From: Synechococcales cyanobacterium PMM_0003
GTDB lineage: Bacteria; Cyanobacteriota; Cyanobacteriia; Pseudanabaenales; Pseudanabaenaceae
Direction of reading: 5' to 3'
Assembly: GCA_949128015.1 (NCBI GenBank)
Contig: CASBRC010000206.1
Span: 1 to 5,293 of the forward strand
DNA length: 5,293 nucleotides
Part shown: positions 1 to 5,293 of the stretch, in pieces
How the letters are laid out: every line of letters starts with the position of its first letter
Position numbering within the stretch: the first letter of the stretch is position 1
Translations under genes and position numbers: made by a program
The notes under the pieces: generated by a model
Told to the model about the DNA's origin: nothing
Database searches by the model: none
What the model saw: only the letters and a program-made list of their open reading frames with translations

Positions 1-416
1 ATATTTCTACAGTTGATGATATTTCTCATAGCGATCGCAATCAGCAAGTCCAAAGACAAGCTGATATTTCTGCTGTAGATATTGTTTCTGAACGCGATCG
101 CACTCAACCAATACAAACAGAATCTGAATCTGCTGCCGTAGATATAGTTTTTCAAGGCGATCGCATTGAACAAGTTCAAAGATTTACTGAATCTTCTGCT
201 GTAGACATCACGCAATCTCCTCAAACTGAGGCTCTACAGAGACAATCTGATATTTCTACAGTTAATGATATTTCTCAAGGCGATCGCAATCAGCAAGTCC
301 AAAGCTCTACCGAATATTCTGCTGTAGATGTTATGCAATCTCCTCAGACTGATTCTCTACAGAGACAATTTGATGTTTCTACAGTTGATAATATTTCTCA
401 AGGCGATCGCAGTACT
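1..416 (+). repeat. HIP1-phased tandem repeats inside the upstream gene (63- and 123-bp periods)
   Basis: Five HIP1 octamers start at 31, 94, 157, 280 and 403. Their spacings are 63, 63, 123 and 123 bp, that is 21, 21, 41 and 41 codons, so reading frame is always kept. Positions 1-55 and 250-304 match at 52 of 55 bases. The 123-bp unit starting at 213 recurs at 336. Each half unit of about 20 residues encodes one GDR/SDR/RDR (from the HIP1 site), usually one QR motif and one SAVDI-like motif. Further diverged units continue to about 540. Confidence 0.85.
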
Positions 417-1334
417 CAAAGAAAATCTGATTTATCTAATGCTGATATTACTCAAGGCTCTCAAGCTGATGTGCCGATCCAAAGACAAACTGATATTTCT
501 AGCGATCGCAACTCAGCAATCCAGAGAAAATCTGATGCGATCAATAGTGAAACTTCCGTAAAGAAAAATGACAATCAAAAGCTCATCCAAATGATGAGCG
601 ATCCTAGTAATACAGTCGATCTGAAACTACCTAAAGCTATTGAAAATCTCGGTCAGACCGAACACTTAGGCAATTTCTCATCATTGACATCATCCCAAAT
701 GCCTAGCAGTAATCCATCACCAACTGTACAGCGATCGCAAACAGATCGTCCTAGTCCCAATAGTTTGTCAAATAGCATAAGTAACTTATCCCAAGTAATT
801 CAGCCTAAGCAGGATAATAATTCTGATCAGAATGAAGCTAGTCCTAAAAATTGGTCAAACCTATCGGAATTGCTTGCTAATTTACCACCGATCCAACCTT
901 CTACTTCATCCACAAGCTCACTAAATAAACAAAAAACTAGCGATCGCAGTCCTCTAGCCAAATCTTCTGTAAGCGACTCAACAAGTTCTCCTAGCAATCA
1001 AACAAGTACTCAAACAACCATTCAGCGATCGCCAGACAATACTTCTACAAGCGATAGCGATCAAGACTTATACTTAACACCAACAGGATTGCAAAAAGGC
1101 AATCCAAATAAAATCACGAATAGCCGATCTAATCCAATCCAACGAAAAACTGACACTTTGCCAGAAGCAACTGTCTCCGTTCAGCCTCGTCAAAATGAAG
1201 ATAATAGAGATGAAGAAAACTTTGCTCAAAATCTAGAAACCCTTGCTCAAGAAATATATATTTTGTTAAAGCAACGTTTAGATATCGAAAAAGAGCGACA
1301 GGGAAATCGATATCAAGGTCGATTGCCTTGGTAA
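1..1334 (+). CDS. Partial repeat-rich, probably disordered protein upstream of CIS baseplate genes (3' part, 5' end outside window)
   Basis: I do not recognise a named family. The frame is open from the left edge (first full codon at 3) to TAA at 1332-1334, giving 443 visible residues. The first ATG in this frame, at 333, lies inside the repeats and has no reason to be the true start. The visible part is very rich in Q, S, T, N and D and has no hydrophobic segment or Cys, so it is probably disordered. Up to about 540 it consists of degenerate repeats with consensus [GS]DR-x2-QxQR-x2-[DE]-x-SAVDI. The motif x-[hydrophobic]-QR-x-x-[DE] continues to 1154. The last ~40 residues differ: they form a predicted amphipathic helix with motifs EIYILLKQRLDIEKERQG and GRLPW at the very C-terminus. 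This tail is reminiscent of small proteins encoded just before Cis7 in other eCIS clusters, but that is recollection. Position and strand suggest co-transcription with cis7 to cis9. A CIS accessory, anchoring or scaffold role is inference. Confidence 0.8.
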   Translation, partial: ISTVDDISHSDRNQQVQRQADISAVDIVSERDRTQPIQTESESAAVDIVFQGDRIEQVQRFTESSAVDITQSPQTEALQRQSDISTVNDISQGDRNQQVQSSTEYSAVDVMQSPQTDSLQRQFDVSTVDNISQGDRSTQRKSDLSNADITQGSQADVPIQRQTDISSDRNSAIQRKSDAINSETSVKKNDNQKLIQMMSDPSNTVDLKLPKAIENLGQTEHLGNFSSLTSSQMPSSNPSPTVQRSQTDRPSPNSLSNSISNLSQVIQPKQDNNSDQNEASPKNWSNLSELLANLPPIQPSTSSTSSLNKQKTSDRSPLAKSSVSDSTSSPSNQTSTQTTIQRSPDNTSTSDSDQDLYLTPTGLQKGNPNKITNSRSNPIQRKTDTLPEATVSVQPRQNEDNRDEENFAQNLETLAQEIYILLKQRLDIEKERQGNRYQGRLPW

Positions 1335-1343
1335 AACCTAACA

Positions 1344-1376
1344 AGCTGGGGCGCAGGCTTAGTCTGCACCACAGCT
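1344..1376. other. Long imperfect hairpin between the repeat-protein gene and cis7
   Basis: Two 15-nt arms (1344-1358 and 1362-1376) flank a 3-nt loop TTA. Twelve Watson-Crick pairs, one G-T pair and two mismatches (1349/1371 and 1352/1368) hold it together. On the + strand it is followed by eight A (1377-1384), not T, so it lacks the U-tract of a rho-independent terminator. It may be an mRNA processing or stability element inside the operon, or a small dispersed palindromic repeat. Confidence 0.6.
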
Positions 1377-1395
1377 AAAAAAAATTAGAAACTTT

Positions 1396-1400
1396 TAGGA
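1396..1400 (+). promoter_or_regulatory. Ribosome binding site of cis7
   Basis: TAGGA lies nine bases before the ATG at 1410, a normal spacing. With the in-frame TAG at 1386-1388 it fixes the start of this gene. It is the clearest Shine-Dalgarno sequence in the window; cis8 and cis9 have none that stands out. Confidence 0.6.
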
Positions 1401-1409
1401 AAAAAGATT

Positions 1410-1856
1410 ATGACGGGTCAACTTGTAAAAGCAATGCTCACCACCACCGATGCAGGAGCAGCAGCCATTAACTTTCAGTTCAATCCGACTGAGCTTCAAT
1501 TTCAGCGATCGGTTAGCCTGAACCGATCCGCAGGCGCTCGTACTGACTCAGGATTGCCAAAAGTTACATTTGCATATCCAGAGCCAGTCAGTCTATCGCT
1601 TAGCAATTTAACATTTGATACTTACGAAGCTGGGACAAGTGTTCTAACATTAATTGACCCGATTATTAAAGCCACTGACTTTACAGGATCGCTCGGTAGA
1701 CCTCCCGTGTATGTATTTGCATGGGGACAAAACCAATATCTCAAATGCTTTGTTAAAAGTGTTGGCTATAAACTAACCATGTTTCTCGCTGATGGCACGC
1801 CTGTACGTGCGATCGTCGATATGTCTCTCGAAGAAGTCGATAGCACTCAACTCTAA
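1410..1856 (+). CDS. cis7: Cis7-like contractile injection system tube/baseplate adaptor protein, without LysM domain
   Basis: This 148-residue protein matches the core of the CIS tube protein family (Afp7/Pvc7-type) as I know it. Visible motifs in order are FQFNPTE (residues 22-28), FDTYEAG (69-75), RPPVYVFAWG (97-106) and FLADGTPVRA (125-134), followed by the usual closing beta strand (IVDMSLEEV). In the known particles Cis7 sits between the inner tube and the VgrG-like spike as part of the baseplate hub. Many members continue into a C-terminal LysM domain. Here the protein stops right after the core at TAA 1854-1856, and the following 50 bp are AT-rich non-coding sequence, so the LysM part is missing and not merely out of frame nearby. 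The start at 1410 is supported by the RBS and an in-frame upstream stop. It lies 75 bp after the repeat-protein gene and 50 bp before cis8 on the same strand, consistent with one operon. Confidence 0.85.
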   Translation: MTGQLVKAMLTTTDAGAAAINFQFNPTELQFQRSVSLNRSAGARTDSGLPKVTFAYPEPVSLSLSNLTFDTYEAGTSVLTLIDPIIKATDFTGSLGRPPVYVFAWGQNQYLKCFVKSVGYKLTMFLADGTPVRAIVDMSLEEVDSTQL

Positions 1857-1906
1857 AAATATTTCTCATTACTTAAAATAATTAATATAACTAACTAGAT
1901 CCGCCA

Positions 1907-3832
1907 ATGCCAGCATCATATACAGCAAAACTTTTACTCCAAATTGATGGAACTGCTGCCACCAAAGATTTGATCGATGACATACTGCAAATATCAGTGG
2001 AAGAAAGTTTACATTTACCAGGAATGTTTACTCTAATTATTAATAATGATTACTTTCCTGGAACTGCTGACACAACTTGGAAACATCAGCGTAAATTTGC
2101 GATCGGTAAAAAGATCAAAATCGGATTCACCTCTAGTACCACTGAAGATCCTGATTTTGCGGCAGCAGCTACTGAGTATGTCTTAGAAGGTGAAATTACA
2201 GCGATAGAAGCTGAATTTAACGAGAAATCTCAGGCTCCGATGATTATTCGTGGTTACGATATATCTCATCGCTTACATAGAGGACGTTACAATCGTTCTT
2301 TCCAAGATGTTAGTGATAGCGATATTGTCAAAAAACTAATCGTGGAAGCTGGAATTGCGTCGGGAACTATCACTGCGACTACTACAGTTCATGAATACGC
2401 TTTTCAAGAGAATCAAACCAATATGGAGTTTTTGCGAGAACGAGCTGCTCGCAACGGCTTTGAACTATATGTCCAAGATGGAAAGTTGAATTTTCGTAAG
2501 CCTAAAAAAGATCAAGCCTTAACTCTCAAATGGTTAGAAGATTTTGATAGTTTCCGAGTCCGCGTTACCAGTGCCGAGCAGGTTAAGTCTGTTGAAGTAA
2601 GAGGATGGGACTATACAAAAAAACAAGCGATCGTTTCTACTAAATCTACAGCATCATTACTTACCTCCACTGATAGCGGAACAGGCAGCGCAGCTAGTAA
2701 TACATTTAGCAGTCAAACCAAAATGATTGTCGTTGATCAGCCAGTTTTTAGCTCGGCTGAATCTGATGCGATCGCACAGTCTCTATGTGATGAATTAGGT
2801 GGTGAATTTGTCAGTGCTGATGCTAAAGGTGAAGGCAATCCTAAAATCCGACCAGGGCGGGTTGTAACCTTGACCGAGATGGGTAATTACAGTGGTAGTT
2901 ACTATGTTACTGAAACTCATCACATGTTTAATGAACGAAAATATACTACCCACTTCAGTGTTCGCGGTTTGCGCGGTGGTGATCTATTTTCTGCTTTGTC
3001 ATCAAAGCCGCATCTGCAACCAGGACAAACGATGTTGGTAGGAATAGTTAGTAATAATAATGATCCCAAAAAATGGGGAAGGGTCAGGGTAAAGTTTCCC
3101 ACTTTGACTGAAGAGCATGAGAGTAATTGGGCAAGAGTTGTAGGTGTGGGAGCAGGTGCGAATAGAGGCTTTGACTGCTTGCCAGAAGTTAATGATGAAG
3201 TTTTAGTCGCTTTTGAGCATGGCGATATTCACCGACCTTATGTAATTGGTGGTGTATGGAACGGAAAAGATGCTCCGCCGACCGTAGTAACTAATAGCGT
3301 CGTTGACGGTAAAGTCCGATTAAGGACATTTAAAACTCGCGTTGGTCATCAATTGCAGTTTGTAGAAGAAGATAAAGACACCAAAAAAGGGATTTATCTA
3401 AATACAATTGGTGGTCACAATCTCCGATTTAATGATAGTGAAAAGTTTGTCGAGTTAGAAACTACAGGGAAACATAAATTTCGTGCTGACGATAGTAGTA
3501 AGGAGATTAGCCTAACTTCAACGGGAGATATCATCGTTAAAACTGGTACATCTGGCTCAACTAAGGATCTAACGATCAATGCTGCTAACATGACGTTAAC
3601 TGCGACTACAAACATTACTCTCAAAGTTGGCAGCAATAAAATCGTAATTTCTACCTCTGGAATTGTGATCGAAGGGATGCAAGTACAAATAAAAGGTACA
3701 ACTTCTGCGAAAGTAGAATCTGTTGCGGTAAATGTCGAAGCAAGTGGAGTCAATACAATCAAGGGTGGTGTGGTTAATGTCGATGCCAGTGGAGCCGCTG
3801 TGATCAAAGGTGCTGTGGTCAAGATTAATTAA
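1907..3832 (+). CDS. cis8: Cis8, VgrG-like baseplate spike protein
   Basis: The 641-residue product is a VgrG/gpD-like spike, expected to trimerise at the centre of the baseplate and carry the PAAR-like tip. Residues 1 to about 370 form the gp27-like base: the region around GYDISHRLHRGRYNRSF (116-132) and NMEFLRERAARNGFELYV (172-189) is typical of eCIS spikes. An OB fold follows at about 374-458, opening with MLVGIVSNNNDPKKWGRVRV and closing with GGVWNGKDAPP (448-458). Residues 459-641 are a Gly/Thr/Val-rich, beta-strand-repetitive spike that ends in two 15-residue tandem repeats and VKIN. No extra enzymatic domain follows, so this is a structural spike and not an evolved VgrG effector. The frame is closed upstream by TAA at 1892-1894, so ATG 1907 is the only upstream Met; no strong Shine-Dalgarno sequence is seen. 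The C-terminal spike overlaps a 135-codon antisense open frame that is a shadow of its codon pattern. Confidence 0.93.
   Translation: MPASYTAKLLLQIDGTAATKDLIDDILQISVEESLHLPGMFTLIINNDYFPGTADTTWKHQRKFAIGKKIKIGFTSSTTEDPDFAAAATEYVLEGEITAIEAEFNEKSQAPMIIRGYDISHRLHRGRYNRSFQDVSDSDIVKKLIVEAGIASGTITATTTVHEYAFQENQTNMEFLRERAARNGFELYVQDGKLNFRKPKKDQALTLKWLEDFDSFRVRVTSAEQVKSVEVRGWDYTKKQAIVSTKSTASLLTSTDSGTGSAASNTFSSQTKMIVVDQPVFSSAESDAIAQSLCDELGGEFVSADAKGEGNPKIRPGRVVTLTEMGNYSGSYYVTETHHMFNERKYTTHFSVRGLRGGDLFSALSSKPHLQPGQTMLVGIVSNNNDPKKWGRVRVKFPTLTEEHESNWARVVGVGAGANRGFDCLPEVNDEVLVAFEHGDIHRPYVIGGVWNGKDAPPTVVTNSVVDGKVRLRTFKTRVGHQLQFVEEDKDTKKGIYLNTIGGHNLRFNDSEKFVELETTGKHKFRADDSSKEISLTSTGDIIVKTGTSGSTKDLTINAANMTLTATTNITLKVGSNKIVISTSGIVIEGMQVQIKGTTSAKVESVAVNVEASGVNTIKGGVVNVDASGAAVIKGAVVKIN
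3728..3817 (+). repeat. Two 45-bp tandem repeats coding for the tip of the Cis8 spike
   Basis: Units 3728-3772 and 3773-3817 encode residues 608-622 (VNVEASGVNTIKGGV) and 623-637 (VNVDASGAAVIKGAV). The first three residues of the next turn (VKI) come before the stop. This is the register expected for stacked turns of a triple-stranded beta-prism. Confidence 0.75.
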
Positions 3833-3879
3833 ATCAAGTCAGAGCGCGTTAAATCGAAATTAATTAGAGAGACGAAGGT

Positions 3880-4272
3880 ATGGGTCAACAAGTAGTTATG
3901 GGTGCAATGTTGCAATGTAGTTTTGGTGTAGCACCAAGTTCATTGATCGTGATTCCCAAAGGGATGCCGACATTAGCGGCGGGACCGCTAGCCGCGACAA
4001 TTATGGATTTTGCCCCGATCGCAAATATCCCTCCTTTTGGTATGTGCAATTCGCCTGCAAATCCTATGGTGATTGCCGCGACAGTAGCAGCTTTAGGGGT
4101 ATTTACACCTATGCCTTGTATCCCTGTAACGGTTGCACCTTGGGTTCCCGGTTCACCGCAAGTGTTAATCAATAATTTCCCCGCGCTCAACAATTCTTCT
4201 AAGTGTATGTGTGCTTGGGGTGGGGTGATTTCGATTAATTTTGCTGGGCAAGTAACAGTTCAAATTCCGTAA
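3880..4272 (+). CDS. cis10: Cis10, PAAR-like spike-tip protein (DUF4280 family)
   Basis: This 130-residue protein is of the DUF4280 PAAR-like family, which caps VgrG-type spikes and sharpens the puncturing tip. Family-like features are the opening VVMGAMLQCSFG (residues 5-16), the Pro/Gly/Ala-rich beta-turn body, CNSPANP (56-62), a second Cys region (TPMPCIP, 76-82), WVPGSPQVLINNFPAL (88-103) and the closing KCMCAWGGVISI (108-119). Cysteines at 13, 56, 80, 109 and 111 could form or help form the metal site typical of PAAR tips, but which ones bind metal cannot be read here. The gene begins 47 bp after cis8. An in-frame TAG at 3865-3867 and the purine-rich AGAGAGAC (3866-3873) support ATG 3880; GAAGG at 3874-3878 is too close to be the main binding site. 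Its place directly after the spike gene fits its role. No toxin domain is attached. Confidence 0.88.
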   Translation: MGQQVVMGAMLQCSFGVAPSSLIVIPKGMPTLAAGPLAATIMDFAPIANIPPFGMCNSPANPMVIAATVAALGVFTPMPCIPVTVAPWVPGSPQVLINNFPALNNSSKCMCAWGGVISINFAGQVTVQIP

Positions 4273-4294
4273 GTATCTGTGGGTAATTTTTATT

Positions 4295-4702
4295 ATGAGT
4301 GATTTAGAGCGAGATTATCTTGGTACAGGTATTTCATTTCCCTTACGAATTAATGTCCAAGGTGAGTTAAAAACTGATGGCGGCGATCGCAATTTAACAG
4401 AGTCGATCGCCACAATTTTAAATACTAAGTTGGGAGAGCGTGTATATCGTCCTAATTTTGGTTGTCGCTTATCGGATCTGACTTTTGCGCCGATGAATCC
4501 ACAGACGATTTTGCTAGCCCGAATCTATGTCGAGGAGGCTTTAAATCGATGGGAACCAAGGATTAAGGTTACTGGAGTTTATGCAGAACCTGATCCAATT
4601 AAAGGTCGTTTAGATTTAAAAATTTTGTTTCAAATTAAGGGTAGTCACGATAGCCGAAGTATGGTTTATCCATTTTATCTGCTGCCGCCTAATGGCAATT
4701 AA
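4295..4702 (+). CDS. cis9: Cis9, gp25-like (gpW/gp25 family) baseplate wedge protein
   Basis: This 135-residue product has the full gp25 fold. The N-terminal strand contains GTGISFPLRIN (residues 10-20), then SIATILNTKLGERVYRPNFG (37-56), the helix ARIYVEEALNRWEPRI (75-90) and C-terminal beta strands with LDLKILFQIKG. EPR (87-89) is the family's signature core motif, and GERVYRPNFGC is the conserved loop. In T4-like and CIS particles this protein links hub, wedge and the first sheath ring, and helps trigger contraction. It starts 22 bp after the cis10 stop, so translation is probably linked, although no clear Shine-Dalgarno sequence is visible. It contains a HIP1 site at 4383. It is the last gene of the operon here: the wedge gene cis11 that commonly follows is absent and the next 212 bp are non-coding. 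Confidence 0.92.
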   Translation: MSDLERDYLGTGISFPLRINVQGELKTDGGDRNLTESIATILNTKLGERVYRPNFGCRLSDLTFAPMNPQTILLARIYVEEALNRWEPRIKVTGVYAEPDPIKGRLDLKILFQIKGSHDSRSMVYPFYLLPPNGN

Positions 4703-4739
4703 ATCTACAGTCTCAATAAATATTTACCCGCATTGACTC

Positions 4740-4903
4740 GTAGGGGTTAAGCATTTGCGCCAGTCCATCATGCTTTCACCAAAATTTTAATCCGTAAATG
4801 CTTAACTCTCTTTGATGCGGCATTTCGAGGTTTAGGGCATAGCATTCCCGATTATAAGTTGACAGAAAATTGCTAGATAGTTGCGGGAATGCTTTGCCCC
4901 TAC
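4740..4903. repeat. Nested inverted-repeat (MITE/REP-like) element between convergent genes
   Basis: The 164-bp block begins GTAGGGG (4740-4746) and ends CCCCTAC (4897-4903), a perfect 7-bp terminal inverted repeat; over the outer 20 bases 16 pair. Inside, two hairpins sit side by side. The left has arms 4743-4759 and 4793-4809 (17 pairs including three G-T, with 11 perfect at 4746-4756/4796-4806). The right has arms 4835-4850 and 4884-4899 (15 of 16 pairs). All arms share a core related to TAGGGG-x2-AAGCATT, so they are diverged copies of one sequence. No coding potential is seen. No T-run follows either hairpin on either strand, so it is not a classical terminator, though it may still slow or end transcription from both sides. 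Confidence 0.7.
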
Positions 4904-4914
4904 ACAAATAATCG

Positions 4915-5293
4915 CTAATTACTAATCGCCCCAACTGGCAACAGCAACGCTGATTCGATCTCTTCTCGAACTTCTTTGCTAACGTCGCTGCGGTTCATGC
5001 ACTCAACGAGGAGAATGTTGGCTGCATAATATTGTTTGAGAAGTTCGACTTGCTCATCAGTGAATTGCCAATCGTGACCGATATTACGATGCACTATACA
5101 TAGTTGACGAAACTCACTAACCCATTGCTTTCCATTTTCTCTCCACCATTGATAGAATGCCTCATGGTTACTCTCTGCTTGTGGAAGCATATTTCTTAGC
5201 TCATTGACTGATTTTTTCCATACATTGTTGCCTATAGTAGTAGAGAATTCGAGATGTAAATTAATTGAATAAATGAGATATATATCACCATGA
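4915..5293 (-). CDS. C-terminal part of a NACHT (NLR-like) protein, 5' end outside window
   Basis: The minus-strand frame runs from the right edge (125 visible codons, 5292 down) to TAG at 4915-4917, convergent to the CIS operon. A Met codon at 5190 would give a 91-residue protein, but the frame stays open for another 34 codons to the edge. Those codons fit the family, with alternating Leu/Ile pattern (DIYLIYSINLHLEF) and then W-KKSVNELRNMLP, so the real start lies outside. Motifs FYQWWRENGKQW, HRNIGHDWQF, ELLKQYYAANILLVECMNRS and EVREEIESALLLPV match what I recall of the C-terminal helical domain (NCH2) of cyanobacterial NACHT proteins. Those are large STAND NTPases with an N-terminal effector, a NACHT ATPase core and a C-terminal sensor. 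Bacterial NACHT proteins act in antiphage defence by sensing and triggering cell death or growth arrest. ATPase and effector parts are not visible, so activity cannot be judged; it could also be a decayed remnant. Confidence 0.7.
   Translation of the reverse strand, partial: HGDIYLIYSINLHLEFSTTIGNNVWKKSVNELRNMLPQAESNHEAFYQWWRENGKQWVSEFRQLCIVHRNIGHDWQFTDEQVELLKQYYAANILLVECMNRSDVSKEVREEIESALLLPVGAISN

Noticed and set aside
1..416. CRISPR-like array, because of regularly spaced GCGATCGC octamers
   Set aside because: The intervals are themselves repeated, multiples of three and coding; the octamer is HIP1, not a CRISPR repeat.
328..561. 77-codon + strand open frame in another phase
   Set aside because: It overlaps the repeat gene and is a Leu/Ile-rich frame-shifted reading of the same repeats.
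333..1334. ATG at 333 as the start of the first gene
   Set aside because: The same frame is open to the left edge and encodes the same repeats upstream; the Met is part of a repeat (VMQSPQ) where the neighbouring copy has Thr.
1129..1344. 71-codon minus-strand open frame
   Set aside because: Antisense to the helical C-terminus of the repeat gene, with no recognisable motif and no independent support.
1344..1384. Rho-independent terminator after the repeat gene
   Set aside because: The hairpin is followed by A8 on the + strand; on the minus strand no T-run follows it either.
1857..1906. Remnant of a LysM domain between cis7 and cis8
   Set aside because: Only 50 AT-rich bases with stops, too short and without LysM-like residues.
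2920..3102. 60-codon minus-strand open frame
   Set aside because: Antisense within the well-supported OB-fold region of Cis8.
3415..3822. 135-codon minus-strand open frame
   Set aside because: Long only because of the repetitive codons of the Cis8 spike; its product is low-complexity L/T/V/P sequence resembling no protein I know.
3885..4193. 102-codon minus-strand open frame
   Set aside because: Antisense shadow of the Gly/Pro/Ala-rich DUF4280 gene.
4859..4864. TTGACA as a -35 promoter box
   Set aside because: It lies in the loop of the right hairpin and no -10-like hexamer occurs at 16-18 bp downstream.
4915..5190. Complete 91-residue small protein starting at 5190
   Set aside because: The frame continues without a stop to the window edge and the extra residues fit the NACHT C-terminal family, so the Met is most likely internal.

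Overview
The window looks like chromosomal DNA of a cyanobacterium. The palindrome GCGATCGC (HIP1, a hallmark of many cyanobacterial genomes) occurs 11 times in 5.3 kb, at 31, 94, 157, 280, 403, 502, 731, 940, 1025, 2768 and 4383. Base composition is AT-leaning, and the protein families present fit a filamentous cyanobacterium. Genus cannot be fixed from the sequence; a Pseudanabaena- or Oscillatoriales-like genome is a guess.

From left to right, five genes lie on the + strand in what reads as one operon, part of an extracellular/thylakoid-type contractile injection system (eCIS, a phage-tail-like device). (1) The 3' part of a gene for a long Q/S/T/N/D-rich repeat protein, open from the left edge and ending at 1334, has a short helical C-terminal tail. 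(2) A Cis7-type tube/baseplate-hub adaptor (1410-1856) carries no LysM domain. (3) A VgrG-like spike protein, Cis8 (1907-3832), has a gp27-like base, an OB fold and a beta-rich spike. (4) A DUF4280 PAAR-like spike tip, Cis10 (3880-4272). (5) A gp25-like baseplate wedge protein, Cis9 (4295-4702). Together, products 2-5 would form the centre of the baseplate: tube, then adaptor, then spike trimer, then tip, with gp25 joining hub, wedge and sheath. Gaps are 75, 50, 47 and 22 bp, all on one strand, with no convincing internal terminator.

The operon stops after cis9. The genes usually expected next (cis11/gpJ-like and cis12 wedge proteins) are absent. Instead there is a 212-bp non-coding stretch built of nested inverted repeats (4740-4903) that looks like a small repetitive or MITE-like element. 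It is followed by a convergent minus-strand gene running off the right edge. The visible part of that gene is the C-terminal helical region of a cyanobacterial NACHT (NLR-like/STAND) protein.

The points most worth a second look are: the repeat protein, whose repeats are phased with HIP1 sites and which repeats a [hydrophobic]-Q-R-x-x-D/E motif ten times; the LysM-less Cis7; the abrupt end of the baseplate operon; the palindromic element at its end; and the NACHT neighbour.
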